From the NCBI GenBank assembly GCA_947464955.1, contig CANHZI010000010.1, forward strand, positions 1 through 46,825: DNA of 46,825 nt, given 5' to 3'. How positions within the stretch are numbered: the stretch's first letter is position 1; each line of letters starts with the position of its first letter. Positions 8,497 to 15,962 of this stretch are shown in pieces. This stretch comes from Oxalobacteraceae bacterium. Lineage in GTDB: Bacteria; Pseudomonadota; Gammaproteobacteria; Burkholderiales; Burkholderiaceae_D. A program made the position numbers and the translations under genes. A model generated the notes under the pieces. It saw only the letters and a list, made by a program, of their open reading frames with translations. It was not told the origin of the DNA and did no database searches.

Positions 8497-9365
8497 AACT
8501 CGCGCTAGGAACTGCTCAGTTCGGCCTTGCTTATGGTGTCGCAAATGCTGGAGGCCAAATTAAAACCGACGCTGCGATAAAGATCCTAGCGCGCGCACGT
8601 GAGGCAGGCATCGACATGCTTGATACGGCCATTGCTTATGGCGAAAGTGAGCAGAGATTGGGCGATGCTGGAGTCAATGACTGGCAGATTGTTTCCAAGT
8701 TGCCTGCCATTCCTGATGGCTGCGATAACGTAAATGCTTGGGTCAAAAGGAAAGTAGATGAATCGCTGGCAAGGTTGAAGGTTTCATATCTTTGCGGTCT
8801 TTTGCTTCATCGACCAAGCCAGTTACTTGATAAAAATGGACAGGAAATCTATAAAGCTCTTTTAGAGCTCAAGGACGCCGGAAAAGTCAGAAAAATTGGT
8901 GTGTCGATTTATGATCCCTCAGAACTTAACGAGCTTTGTGCTCAATATGTGTTCGATGTTGTCCAGGCTCCTTTTAATGTGTTTGACAGGAGGTTGGCCT
9001 ATACGGGTTGGCTAAGTCGACTGCATGCCGAAGGTGTTGAAATTCATGTTCGCTCTGTGTTTCTTCAAGGTCTGCTTCTTGTCGCGACTGAAAGCTCACC
9101 TGTTGGCTTTGAAGATTGGGAGTATTTATGGGCTTCATGGAAAAATTGGATAGTCAACGCAGACTCAAACCCTCTACAAGCTGCTCTTGGCCACGTTATG
9201 TCATACCCAGAAATAACAAAAATTATTGTTGGTGTCGATAGCTTGAACCAGCTCAATGAAATCTTGTTTTACGATAGATTTCAGAAAACTAGGGCGCCTG
9301 AAGTGCTCTCAACTGTTGATATCAATTTGCTAGACCCATGGCGTTGGTCAAGACCAAATAAGTAA
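8493..9365 (+). CDS. Aldo/keto reductase
   Basis: A 290-residue AKR-superfamily protein. It begins LALGTAQFGLAYGVAN. The catalytic tetrad residues are visible: Asp in DMLDTAIAYG, Tyr in the same motif, Lys in WQIVSKLP and His in LLLHRP. The TIM barrel continues with GKVRKIGVSIYDP and VVQAPFNVFDRRL. Members next to pse/leg clusters are common, but their step is not established. It may reduce a keto intermediate or handle a precursor. The start is TTG at 8493 overlapping the pseC stop as TTGA. The next gene begins 15 nt after its stop and has a different base composition, so this is probably the end of one transferred segment. Confidence 0.8.
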   Translation: MKLALGTAQFGLAYGVANAGGQIKTDAAIKILARAREAGIDMLDTAIAYGESEQRLGDAGVNDWQIVSKLPAIPDGCDNVNAWVKRKVDESLARLKVSYLCGLLLHRPSQLLDKNGQEIYKALLELKDAGKVRKIGVSIYDPSELNELCAQYVFDVVQAPFNVFDRRLAYTGWLSRLHAEGVEIHVRSVFLQGLLLVATESSPVGFEDWEYLWASWKNWIVNADSNPLQAALGHVMSYPEITKIIVGVDSLNQLNEILFYDRFQKTRAPEVLSTVDINLLDPWRWSRPNK

Positions 9366-9380
9366 ACTCTCTCAAATAAC

Positions 9381-10382
9381 ATGAATATCGAAATCATTGC
9401 CGAACTCGCTCAGGGGTTTGAAGGTCGACCGGAGCAAGCTCGCTTGCTTATGAAAGCAGCTGCTTCTGCCGGCGCAGACGCGGCCAAATTCCAGCTGATT
9501 TACGCCGATGAGCTGGCGACGCCGGATTACAAATACCACGGCCTGTTCCGTTCCCTGGAGATGGCGGACGAAGTCTGGATAGGGCTTTCGAAATACGCAG
9601 CGGAGTTGGGCATCACGCTGCAGGTCGATATTTTCGGTTCGCGCAGTTTGAAACTGGCGGAAGCAATCGGAGTTTCCGCAGTGAAGCTGCACGGCACCGA
9701 CATTGCCAATCTTGGACTGCTCGCCGAGGTGTCTAGTAGCGCGGTTCCAAAGGTGTTACTGGGTGCGGGCGGTGCCTGGTCCGGTGAAATCGAACAGGCG
9801 GTTGCCTCGCTCCATAACAAGGAGGTCGTAGTCCTTTTGGGATTCCAGGGCTACCCGACGCCGACCGAGAGCAACCAGATTGCCCGGGTCAGGCTCTTGG
9901 TGGAACGTTTGGCGAAGAGCCACCCACGTGTATCGATTGGTTTTGCGGATCACGCTTCTCCGGACAGCCCCCTGCGTTACGCACTGGCCGCGGTTGCGGT
10001 TGGGGCCGGTGCGCGCGTCATCGAGAAACACCTGACCTTCGGCCAGACCATGAAGCTGGAGGACCATGAGTCGGCTCTCAACCCTGACCAGTTTCTTGAG
10101 TTCAACCAGACGCTGCGCGCGTGCTCGGAAGCGATGGGATCCGCAGACGACGCGATGGATTTCGGCATGAGCGAATCAGAACAGGGCTATCGGAAGATGA
10201 TTCGTCGTCATGTGGTTGCCGGGGCCGACCTGGATTCCGGGAGCGTCATCTCGCCTGCCGACCTCGTACTCAAACGCACGTCTTCGGAGCAGTTCATGAC
10301 CGACCTCGCGCCGGTTTACGGCAAAACCTTAAAACGAGATGTTCTCAAAAACGCACCGCTCGCCGCGGCTGATATCGAATAG
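9381..10382 (+). CDS. Divergent NeuB-family sialic/nonulosonic acid synthase
   Basis: A 333-residue NeuB-type TIM barrel plus C-terminal antifreeze-like (SAF) domain. Family marks are IIAELAQGFEG, AGADAAKFQL, VKLHGTDI, QGYPTP, IGFADHASPDSPLRYALAAV and VIEKHLTF followed by LEDHESALNPDQF. The last 60 residues are SAF-like (HVVAGADLDSGSVISPADL). Such enzymes condense PEP with an N-acyl-mannosamine-type aldose. It differs clearly from the second synthase at 14309: HGTDI replaces the usual KIAS block and LLGFQGYPTP replaces LLKCTSTYP. A different aldose is therefore likely. It forms a GC-richer trio with the two genes that follow. Confidence 0.78.
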   Translation: MNIEIIAELAQGFEGRPEQARLLMKAAASAGADAAKFQLIYADELATPDYKYHGLFRSLEMADEVWIGLSKYAAELGITLQVDIFGSRSLKLAEAIGVSAVKLHGTDIANLGLLAEVSSSAVPKVLLGAGGAWSGEIEQAVASLHNKEVVVLLGFQGYPTPTESNQIARVRLLVERLAKSHPRVSIGFADHASPDSPLRYALAAVAVGAGARVIEKHLTFGQTMKLEDHESALNPDQFLEFNQTLRACSEAMGSADDAMDFGMSESEQGYRKMIRRHVVAGADLDSGSVISPADLVLKRTSSEQFMTDLAPVYGKTLKRDVLKNAPLAAADIE

Positions 10383-10393
10383 AGAAGACCGGT

Positions 10394-11152
10394 ATGAAAA
10401 GAAGACTTGTCGCCGCCATTGCCTGCCGTAACCAAGGAGCGAGGCTATATGGCAAGCCCGTCCAGAACCTGGATGTCGAACACGGCGTCCGGATCATTGA
10501 CAACATCATCAGCTGTCTGAAAACGATTGAGTGCATCGACGAGATAGTCCTGGGTATTTCAGAGGGTGTCGAAAACGAGGTATTCAAAACCATTGCCGAT
10601 CAAAAAGGCCTCCGCTATGTGGTCGGAGACCAAATAGATGTGCTGTCGCGGCTCGTCAATTGCGGTTTGCTTGCCGGCGCCACTGACGTGTTCAGGGTGA
10701 CCAGCGAGTCCCCGTTTCTTTATTTCGACCCAGTCGAGGAGCTGTGGCGCCGCCATCAAGCCGAGGGTGTTGACGCCTCTTTTCTTGACGACGTGATTGA
10801 CGGGTGCGGTTTTGAAATCATTGCACTGAAGGCGTTGCAAGAATCCCATGACAAAGGTGAGAAAAGGCATCGCTCGGAGCTCTGCACACTTTATATTCGT
10901 GAGAATCACCAGCATTACCGTATCCTCAAGGTCGTTGCGCCGTCGGCACTTGTCCGCAAGGACTTGCGCTTGACTGTCGATAATCCCGAAGACCTGGCGG
11001 TATGCCGGACCATCTTCAGCGTTTTCAAAGACTCGGCCCCAAGAATTTCCGTGCCTGAGATCGTCAAATTCCTTGATGCCAATCCAAAACTGATTGAAAT
11101 GACGGCCCCGTTTGCCGAGGCCGGTTACACAACCATGTACCGCTGGGGTTGA
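10394..11152 (+). CDS. SpsF-like cytidylyltransferase (putative CMP-nonulosonate synthetase)
   Basis: A 252-residue nucleotidyltransferase. The N-terminal CTP-binding loop reads AAIACRNQGARLYGKPVQNL, the counterpart of the ARMGSTRLPGK loop of SpsF/NeuA proteins. It continues with IDEIVLGISEG, FRVTSESPF and, near the C-terminus, LYIRENHQHYRI and LRLTVDNPEDLAVCRTIF, which are SpsF hallmarks. No canonical PseF with an ARSGSKR-type loop was seen in the window, so this enzyme may activate pseudaminic acid, the product of the preceding NeuB-like enzyme, or both. The ATG is at 10394 with an AGA-rich ribosome site upstream. Confidence 0.72.
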   Translation: MKRRLVAAIACRNQGARLYGKPVQNLDVEHGVRIIDNIISCLKTIECIDEIVLGISEGVENEVFKTIADQKGLRYVVGDQIDVLSRLVNCGLLAGATDVFRVTSESPFLYFDPVEELWRRHQAEGVDASFLDDVIDGCGFEIIALKALQESHDKGEKRHRSELCTLYIRENHQHYRILKVVAPSALVRKDLRLTVDNPEDLAVCRTIFSVFKDSAPRISVPEIVKFLDANPKLIEMTAPFAEAGYTTMYRWG

Positions 11153-11191
11153 CCAGCACATCCCTACGGTTAAACCTGAAGTGAAACCCCC

Positions 11192-12520
11192 ATGAATAAA
11201 ATCATCAATTACGAGTTGTCCCGCAGATTTTCTGCCGAAATTCATGACTATGTACCCGGCGGCGCGCACACCTATTCCAAGGGGGACGACCAGTTCCCAC
11301 TGAATGCACCCGGGGCTATCGTGCGCGGCAAGGGAGCGCGTGTCTGGGATCTCGACGACAATGAATTTATCGATTGCAGCATGGGCCTCACCTCCGTCTG
11401 CATCGGACATGGCTATGAACCTGTCGCCCAAGCCGTGTGCGACGCAGCCTTTCAGGGCACCAACTTCCAGCGACCTGCCGCAATCGAACTGGAGGCGGCT
11501 AAACTCTTCCTCGAAACGGTGGAGTCCGGAGATATGGTCAAGTTCGCCAAGAACGGCTCTACTGTGGTGACCGCTGCCGTCAAGCTTGCCCGTGCTTTCA
11601 CTGGCCGCAACCGGGTTGCTGTTGCCAAGGAGCACAATTTTTTTAGCTTTGACGACTGGTTTATCTCGACTACGCCTTGCGATTTAGGCATCCCGACCCA
11701 TGTCCGCTCAATGACCGCCACGTTCAGCTACAACAACTATTCTTCTGTAGAGGCGTTGCTCGCTGACAATGACCATGACATCGCGTGCCTCATCATGGAA
11801 CCAGTCAAGTTTGATCCACCCGTAGACAATTTTCTGCATAAGGTGGCAGCCCTATGCAAGGATCGTGGGGTGGTTTTCGTCATGGATGAAATGGTCTCTG
11901 GCTTCAAATGGGATATCCGCGGCGCGCATAATTTTTACGGTGTTAAGGCTGACCTTGCAACTTGGGGTAAGGGGATTGCCAACGGATTCTCCGCCTGCGC
12001 GTTGACTGGCCGCGCGGACATCATGGAGCTCGGAGGTATTCGCCGTGAAGGGGATGACAAGCTGTTCTTAATCTCCACGACGCACGGCGCCGAAACCATA
12101 GGCCTTGCTGCCATGGTTGCCACGATACAAGCATTCAAGCAGCACGATATGATCGCCAGCAATTGGGGCAGGGGTGAGGCATTGAAGCTGCGCCTGGAGC
12201 AGGTTGTTGCCAAACATGGACTCGGAAAATCCTTGCAGCTCCTTGGCTACCCCTGCCTTTTTATACTGGCTTGCCGCAATGCCGCGGGTGAGGCCGACGA
12301 CGCCTTCCGCACGTTGATGCTTCAGGAAATGATTGCCCGGGGAGTGCTCTTTCAGGGGATGTTCTATCCGACCTGGTCGCACCAACAAGCGGAGATAGAC
12401 CACCTGGTCATGGCGTTCGACGAGTCCTGTGCGATCTATCGCAAAGCGATTGACGCCGGGACGACCAACCAGTTGCTGATGGGTCGGCCTGTTAAGCCAG
12501 TTTTCCGCAAGAAAATATAA
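11192..12520 (+). CDS. Class III aminotransferase, glutamate-1-semialdehyde-aminomutase-like
   Basis: A 442-residue PLP enzyme of fold type I, class III. Markers are the PGGAHTYSKGDDQFP entry motif, VWDLDDNEFIDCSMGL, FAKNGSTVVTAAVKLARAFT, VFVMDEMVSGF (the Asp that binds the PLP ring nitrogen) and the catalytic lysine in TWGKGIANG. It resembles HemL but sits in a sugar locus directly after a NeuB-like and an SpsF-like gene and shares their high GC. A role in transaminating a sugar or nonulosonate is inferred; heme biosynthesis is unlikely. Substrate unknown. Confidence 0.72.
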   Translation: MNKIINYELSRRFSAEIHDYVPGGAHTYSKGDDQFPLNAPGAIVRGKGARVWDLDDNEFIDCSMGLTSVCIGHGYEPVAQAVCDAAFQGTNFQRPAAIELEAAKLFLETVESGDMVKFAKNGSTVVTAAVKLARAFTGRNRVAVAKEHNFFSFDDWFISTTPCDLGIPTHVRSMTATFSYNNYSSVEALLADNDHDIACLIMEPVKFDPPVDNFLHKVAALCKDRGVVFVMDEMVSGFKWDIRGAHNFYGVKADLATWGKGIANGFSACALTGRADIMELGGIRREGDDKLFLISTTHGAETIGLAAMVATIQAFKQHDMIASNWGRGEALKLRLEQVVAKHGLGKSLQLLGYPCLFILACRNAAGEADDAFRTLMLQEMIARGVLFQGMFYPTWSHQQAEIDHLVMAFDESCAIYRKAIDAGTTNQLLMGRPVKPVFRKKI

Positions 12521-12580
12521 GCAAGTGGCTCGTTGGAGTGGCGCTCAGTTCATCCGTTCTGTCTCTTGACAAAATCTCAG

Positions 12581-13672
12581 ATGAGCGAAAAAAATATTGC
12601 CATTCGCGTGGATGCTTCACAAGAAATCGGTACAGGCCATTTCATGCGTTGTCTGACTCTGGCAGATGGTTTAAAACAGCGCGGCGCAAAGGTGTACTTT
12701 GTCAGCCGATATCTTCCTGCGCATCTTGTAAGGTTACTTGAAACAAATGGTCATCGCTTGTTGAAGCTCGCTGATGACGGAGGCGAGGCGTCTGACGGCG
12801 ATTTACCCCATGCCCACTGGCTGGGCACGAGTCAGGAACTGGACGCGGAAGAATGCATCGGATTGTTGAGCGGTCAATCTTGGGATTGGTTGGTTGTTGA
12901 TCACTATGCACTTGATGTTGTTTGGGAGACTAATCTCCGCCGCATGGCAAATAAAATACTGGTCATCGACGATCTTGCCGACCGTCAGCATGACGCTCAA
13001 ATATTACTTGATCAAAATCTTTATCCCGATATGGGTCAAAGGTATGTGGGCCTTGTTTCCAACCGTTGCCGTGCGCTTCTTGGCCCCAATTTCGCGTTAC
13101 TACGACGTGAGTTTGTTGAAGCGCGTGCAGCTACCAGTTCACGTAACTCTGAAGTTCGGAAAGTATTTGTGTTTTTTGGTGGTAGCGATCTTACTAATGA
13201 AACCGAGAAAGCCTTGGCCTCAATTGCGGCCTTAAGCAAGCAAGATTTTTCTGTTGACGTTGTTGTTGGTGCGGGTAATTCTCGTTATGAAGTCATTAAA
13301 GATATCTGCATGTCAATGAGAGGCATTCGACTCCACTGTCAAATTGACAATATGGCTCAGCTCATGTCGGAAGCTGATCTCTCATTAGGTGCAGGTGGTA
13401 GCACAACCTGGGAGCGATGCGCTCTAGGACTTCCCGCACTCGTTTTATCCGTAGCCGACAACCAGATTGCCATAGCTGACGGCGTGGATAAGGCTGGTGC
13501 GCAACGGCATCTTGGTTTATCAAAGAATGTGTCGGTGACTCAACTCACCGCTGCGATAGAAGAGATTGTCAGCTTGCCAAAATTTTTAGTTGAAATGTCG
13601 CGATCAGCCGCAGCACTTGTTGATGCAGAGGGCTGTAAACGCGTTATTAATGCAATGGAAGAATTTTTGTGA
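12581..13672 (+). CDS. pseG: UDP-sugar hydrolase PseG (nucleotide-sugar pyrophosphatase step of pseudaminate synthesis)
   Basis: A 363-residue GT-B-fold protein starting at ATG 12581, which is preferred over TTG 12533 because the family begins right at the IAIRVDASQEIGTGHFMRCL motif. The C-terminal part has FGGSDLTNET, the LSLGAGGSTTWERCALGLP nucleotide-binding block and VADNQIAIADG. PseG removes UDP from the bis-amino L-altrose before condensation with PEP. No fused PseH acetyltransferase domain is present; separate acyltransferases follow. Base composition drops back here from the GC-rich trio. The next gene overlaps its stop as GTGA at 13669. Confidence 0.86.
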   Translation: MSEKNIAIRVDASQEIGTGHFMRCLTLADGLKQRGAKVYFVSRYLPAHLVRLLETNGHRLLKLADDGGEASDGDLPHAHWLGTSQELDAEECIGLLSGQSWDWLVVDHYALDVVWETNLRRMANKILVIDDLADRQHDAQILLDQNLYPDMGQRYVGLVSNRCRALLGPNFALLRREFVEARAATSSRNSEVRKVFVFFGGSDLTNETEKALASIAALSKQDFSVDVVVGAGNSRYEVIKDICMSMRGIRLHCQIDNMAQLMSEADLSLGAGGSTTWERCALGLPALVLSVADNQIAIADGVDKAGAQRHLGLSKNVSVTQLTAAIEEIVSLPKFLVEMSRSAAALVDAEGCKRVINAMEEFL

Positions 13673-14322
13673 AGATTTCGATACTTTGCTCAGATCCGAA
13701 TCATCCAATTTCACCTTGGTTGGAGCGCTGGGCTTTAAACCATGGGGATATGCATGAGGTAAACCTTAGTCGCAAGAAAGATGAACTAACCGGCGGGGAT
13801 ATTCTTTTCTTGATTTCTTGTCACGAGTTAATTTCTTCCCAGATTCGCGCACGTTTTGCGGCAACGCTGGTAATCCATGCAAGCGATTTACCGATAGGTC
13901 GAGGTTGGTCTCCTCACATCTGGCAGATCATAGAAGGAAAGAATCGGATTTCGATTACGCTTCTTGAGGCAGAGGATGCTATAGACAGTGGCGCAATTTG
14001 GGATCAGCGCCATATTCAACTGGATGGACATGAAACGTTTGAAGAAATCAACACTAAGCTATTCGATGCTGAAGTCGAACTCATGGATCTTGCTGTTGCT
14101 GGTTTCAACAAGATTAAGCCTCGGCAGCAAGACACGCGTGAGCCAACGATTTATCGAAAACGCACGCCGGAAGATAGCAGGATTGATCCACACAAATCGA
14201 TCGCCGACCAGTTTGAGTTGTTGCGCGTCGCAGATCCAATGCGGTTTCCTGCCTTCATGGAATTCCGCGGACACCGGTACCACATAAGCCTAGTAAAGGA
14301 AAAACATAATGGGAAAAACTAG
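13669..14322 (+). CDS. Sugar N-formyltransferase-like protein
   Basis: A 217-residue protein with the methionyl-tRNA-formyltransferase-like fold. VIHASDLPIGRGWSPHIWQI corresponds to the HxSLLPxYRG loop and keeps the catalytic His. It is followed by ISITLLEAEDAIDSGAIWDQ, where the Asp of the DxGxI motif is present. The C-terminus (RKRTPEDSRIDP, FELLRVADPMRFPAFM) resembles formyl-sugar enzymes. It would formylate a sugar amine using N10-formyl-THF. Between pseG and pseI the likely target is the C4 amine, which becomes N-7 of the nonulosonate. The start is GTG at 13669 overlapping the pseG stop; its end overlaps pseI by 14 nt. Confidence 0.75.
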   Translation: MKISILCSDPNHPISPWLERWALNHGDMHEVNLSRKKDELTGGDILFLISCHELISSQIRARFAATLVIHASDLPIGRGWSPHIWQIIEGKNRISITLLEAEDAIDSGAIWDQRHIQLDGHETFEEINTKLFDAEVELMDLAVAGFNKIKPRQQDTREPTIYRKRTPEDSRIDPHKSIADQFELLRVADPMRFPAFMEFRGHRYHISLVKEKHNGKN

Positions 14323-15370
14323 AGGCTTTGAGATTGCTGGTCGGAGGATTGGAGAAGATGAGCAACCGTTTGTTATTGCCGAGATGTCTGGTAACCATAA
14401 CCAGTCACTTGAGTGTGCTCTGGAAATCGTCGAGGCTGCGGCAAAAACAGGCGCACACGCGTTAAAAATCCAGACATACACACCGGACACAATGACACTG
14501 GATCTGGATGAGCGTGAGTTTCATATCAGTGATTCCAAAAGTCTCTGGAAGGGCACGTCGCTCTACAAGTTATATGGTCAGGCGCATACTCCTTGGCAAT
14601 GGCACAAGCCGATTTTCGATCGTGCCAAGGATTTCGGTATGATAGCATTTAGCACGCCGTTTGACGATACAGCAGTGGATTTTCTCGAGAGTTTGGACGT
14701 GCCATGCTACAAAATTGCATCGTTCGAGAACACCGACCTGCCCTTGATCAGGCGCGTAGCTTCCACGGGCAAGCCCCTCATCATTTCGACGGGTATGGCT
14801 AGCGTAGCAGAGCTTGACGAGTCAGTTCGGGCTGCGCGAGGCGCGGGCTGCAAGGATCTCGTGCTGTTGAAGTGCACCAGCACTTACCCGGCAACCCCGG
14901 AAAACACCAATATACGGACCATTCCTCATTTGCGCGATCTATTCGGCTGTGAGGTGGGCCTGTCAGACCATACCATGGGCGTTGGTGTTTCCGTGGCCAG
15001 TGTTGCCCTGGGTGCGACTGTCATTGAGAAGCACTTCACCCTCAATCGCGCAAACGGTGGGGTTGATAGTAGTTTTTCGATGGAGCCTTCTGAGATGGCG
15101 CAACTGGTAGTTGAGACCACGCGCGCCTGGCAGTCACTGGGTGCTGTCCGTTACGGTCCTACCGAGGCGGAAAAGGGCTCCATTCAGTTTCGTCGTTCCT
15201 TGTATATAGTGCGTGACTTGAAGGTAGGAGACACGCTGACGCGAGACACCATTCGTGCTATTCGTCCTGGCCACGGTCTGCCTACAAAATATCTTGAGGT
15301 ATTTCTGGGCAAGACTATTAATCGTGACATCCCCCGCGGAACTGCACTGCACTGGGATTTGCTGAATTGA
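14309..15370 (+). CDS. pseI: Pseudaminic acid synthase PseI
   Basis: A 353-residue NeuB-family synthase with a typical PseI sequence: PFVIAEMSGNHNQSLE, HALKIQTYTPDTMTLD, GMIAFSTPFDDTAVDFLE, CYKIASFENTDLPLI, IISTGMAS, LLKCTSTYPATPEN, VGLSDHTMGVG and VIEKHFTLNRANGGVDSSFS. The C-terminal SAF domain (about 295-353) is complete. It condenses the 2,4-diacylamino L-altrose with PEP. Compared with the other NeuB-like protein at 9381 it has all canonical blocks. The ATG at 14309 lies inside the end of the formyltransferase gene, indicating coupling. The GNAT gene start overlaps its stop as TTGA. Confidence 0.92.
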   Translation: MGKTRGFEIAGRRIGEDEQPFVIAEMSGNHNQSLECALEIVEAAAKTGAHALKIQTYTPDTMTLDLDEREFHISDSKSLWKGTSLYKLYGQAHTPWQWHKPIFDRAKDFGMIAFSTPFDDTAVDFLESLDVPCYKIASFENTDLPLIRRVASTGKPLIISTGMASVAELDESVRAARGAGCKDLVLLKCTSTYPATPENTNIRTIPHLRDLFGCEVGLSDHTMGVGVSVASVALGATVIEKHFTLNRANGGVDSSFSMEPSEMAQLVVETTRAWQSLGAVRYGPTEAEKGSIQFRRSLYIVRDLKVGDTLTRDTIRAIRPGHGLPTKYLEVFLGKTINRDIPRGTALHWDLLN

Positions 15371-15936
15371 GCACGAGTCATCCCACGCCAGGTTCGCGGG
15401 CTCCAAATGATGTGTATTTGACGGGGTTCCCGGCTGCCATCGAAACAGGCCGATTCACATTGCGTGAACTGACGATGGCGGATGTCTCGGAAAGATACCT
15501 TCAATGGCTGAGCGACCCAGAGGCGCAAAAGTGGATTGCCGCCGCCGCCGAGGTACAGCGAATGGCCGATCTCAAAGACTATGTGGCCCAGCGCGTCGGC
15601 CGGGTGGACGTGCTTTTCCTCGGCATCTTTGACAAGAGCACCGGTGCCCATATCGGGAACATCAAATACGAACCGGTTTTTCCGGATCAAGGTTCGGCCG
15701 TGATGGGTATTCTGGTCGGGGACCCGTCTTTTCGGGGCAAAGGGGTTTTTGCTGAAGTGTTTGGTGCGAGCGCGGCCTGGTTAAAAAAAGAGCGCCGGAT
15801 TACCCACATCCGTCTGGGCGTTGAAAAAGCGCATGAAGCGGCATTGAAGGCGTACCAAAATGCGGGCTTCGTGCCGGATCTGGCCTTGCAGGCCTACAGT
15901 AGACCGGACGTGCTGATGATGGTCTTTTATATCTGA
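15367..15936 (+). CDS. GNAT N-acetyltransferase (possible PseH-like or alternative acyltransferase)
   Basis: A 189-residue GNAT of the RimJ/RimL type: FTLRELTMADVSERYLQWLS, HIGNIKYEPV, MGILVGDPSFRGKGVFAEV (acetyl-CoA pyrophosphate loop with the RGKG variant) and ALKAYQNAGF. PseH normally N-acetylates the 4-amino sugar; this protein could do that or acylate another position. A formyltransferase is present in the same run, so the pathway may have two acyl choices. The start is TTG 15367 overlapping the pseI stop. The first 25 residues before the GNAT fold are not conserved-looking, so the true start could be later. Confidence 0.72.
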   Translation: MSTSHPTPGSRAPNDVYLTGFPAAIETGRFTLRELTMADVSERYLQWLSDPEAQKWIAAAAEVQRMADLKDYVAQRVGRVDVLFLGIFDKSTGAHIGNIKYEPVFPDQGSAVMGILVGDPSFRGKGVFAEVFGASAAWLKKERRITHIRLGVEKAHEAALKAYQNAGFVPDLALQAYSRPDVLMMVFYI

Positions 15937-15962
15937 GGCGATTTTTTTGCAACACCAGGAAC

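Noticed and set aside
10559-11635. 358-codon - strand frame
   Set aside because: It runs antisense across the SpsF-like and aminotransferase genes and shows no domain.
11192-12520. HemL (heme biosynthesis) assignment
   Set aside because: Although GSA-aminomutase-like, context and sequence differences point to sugar transamination; no heme genes are near.
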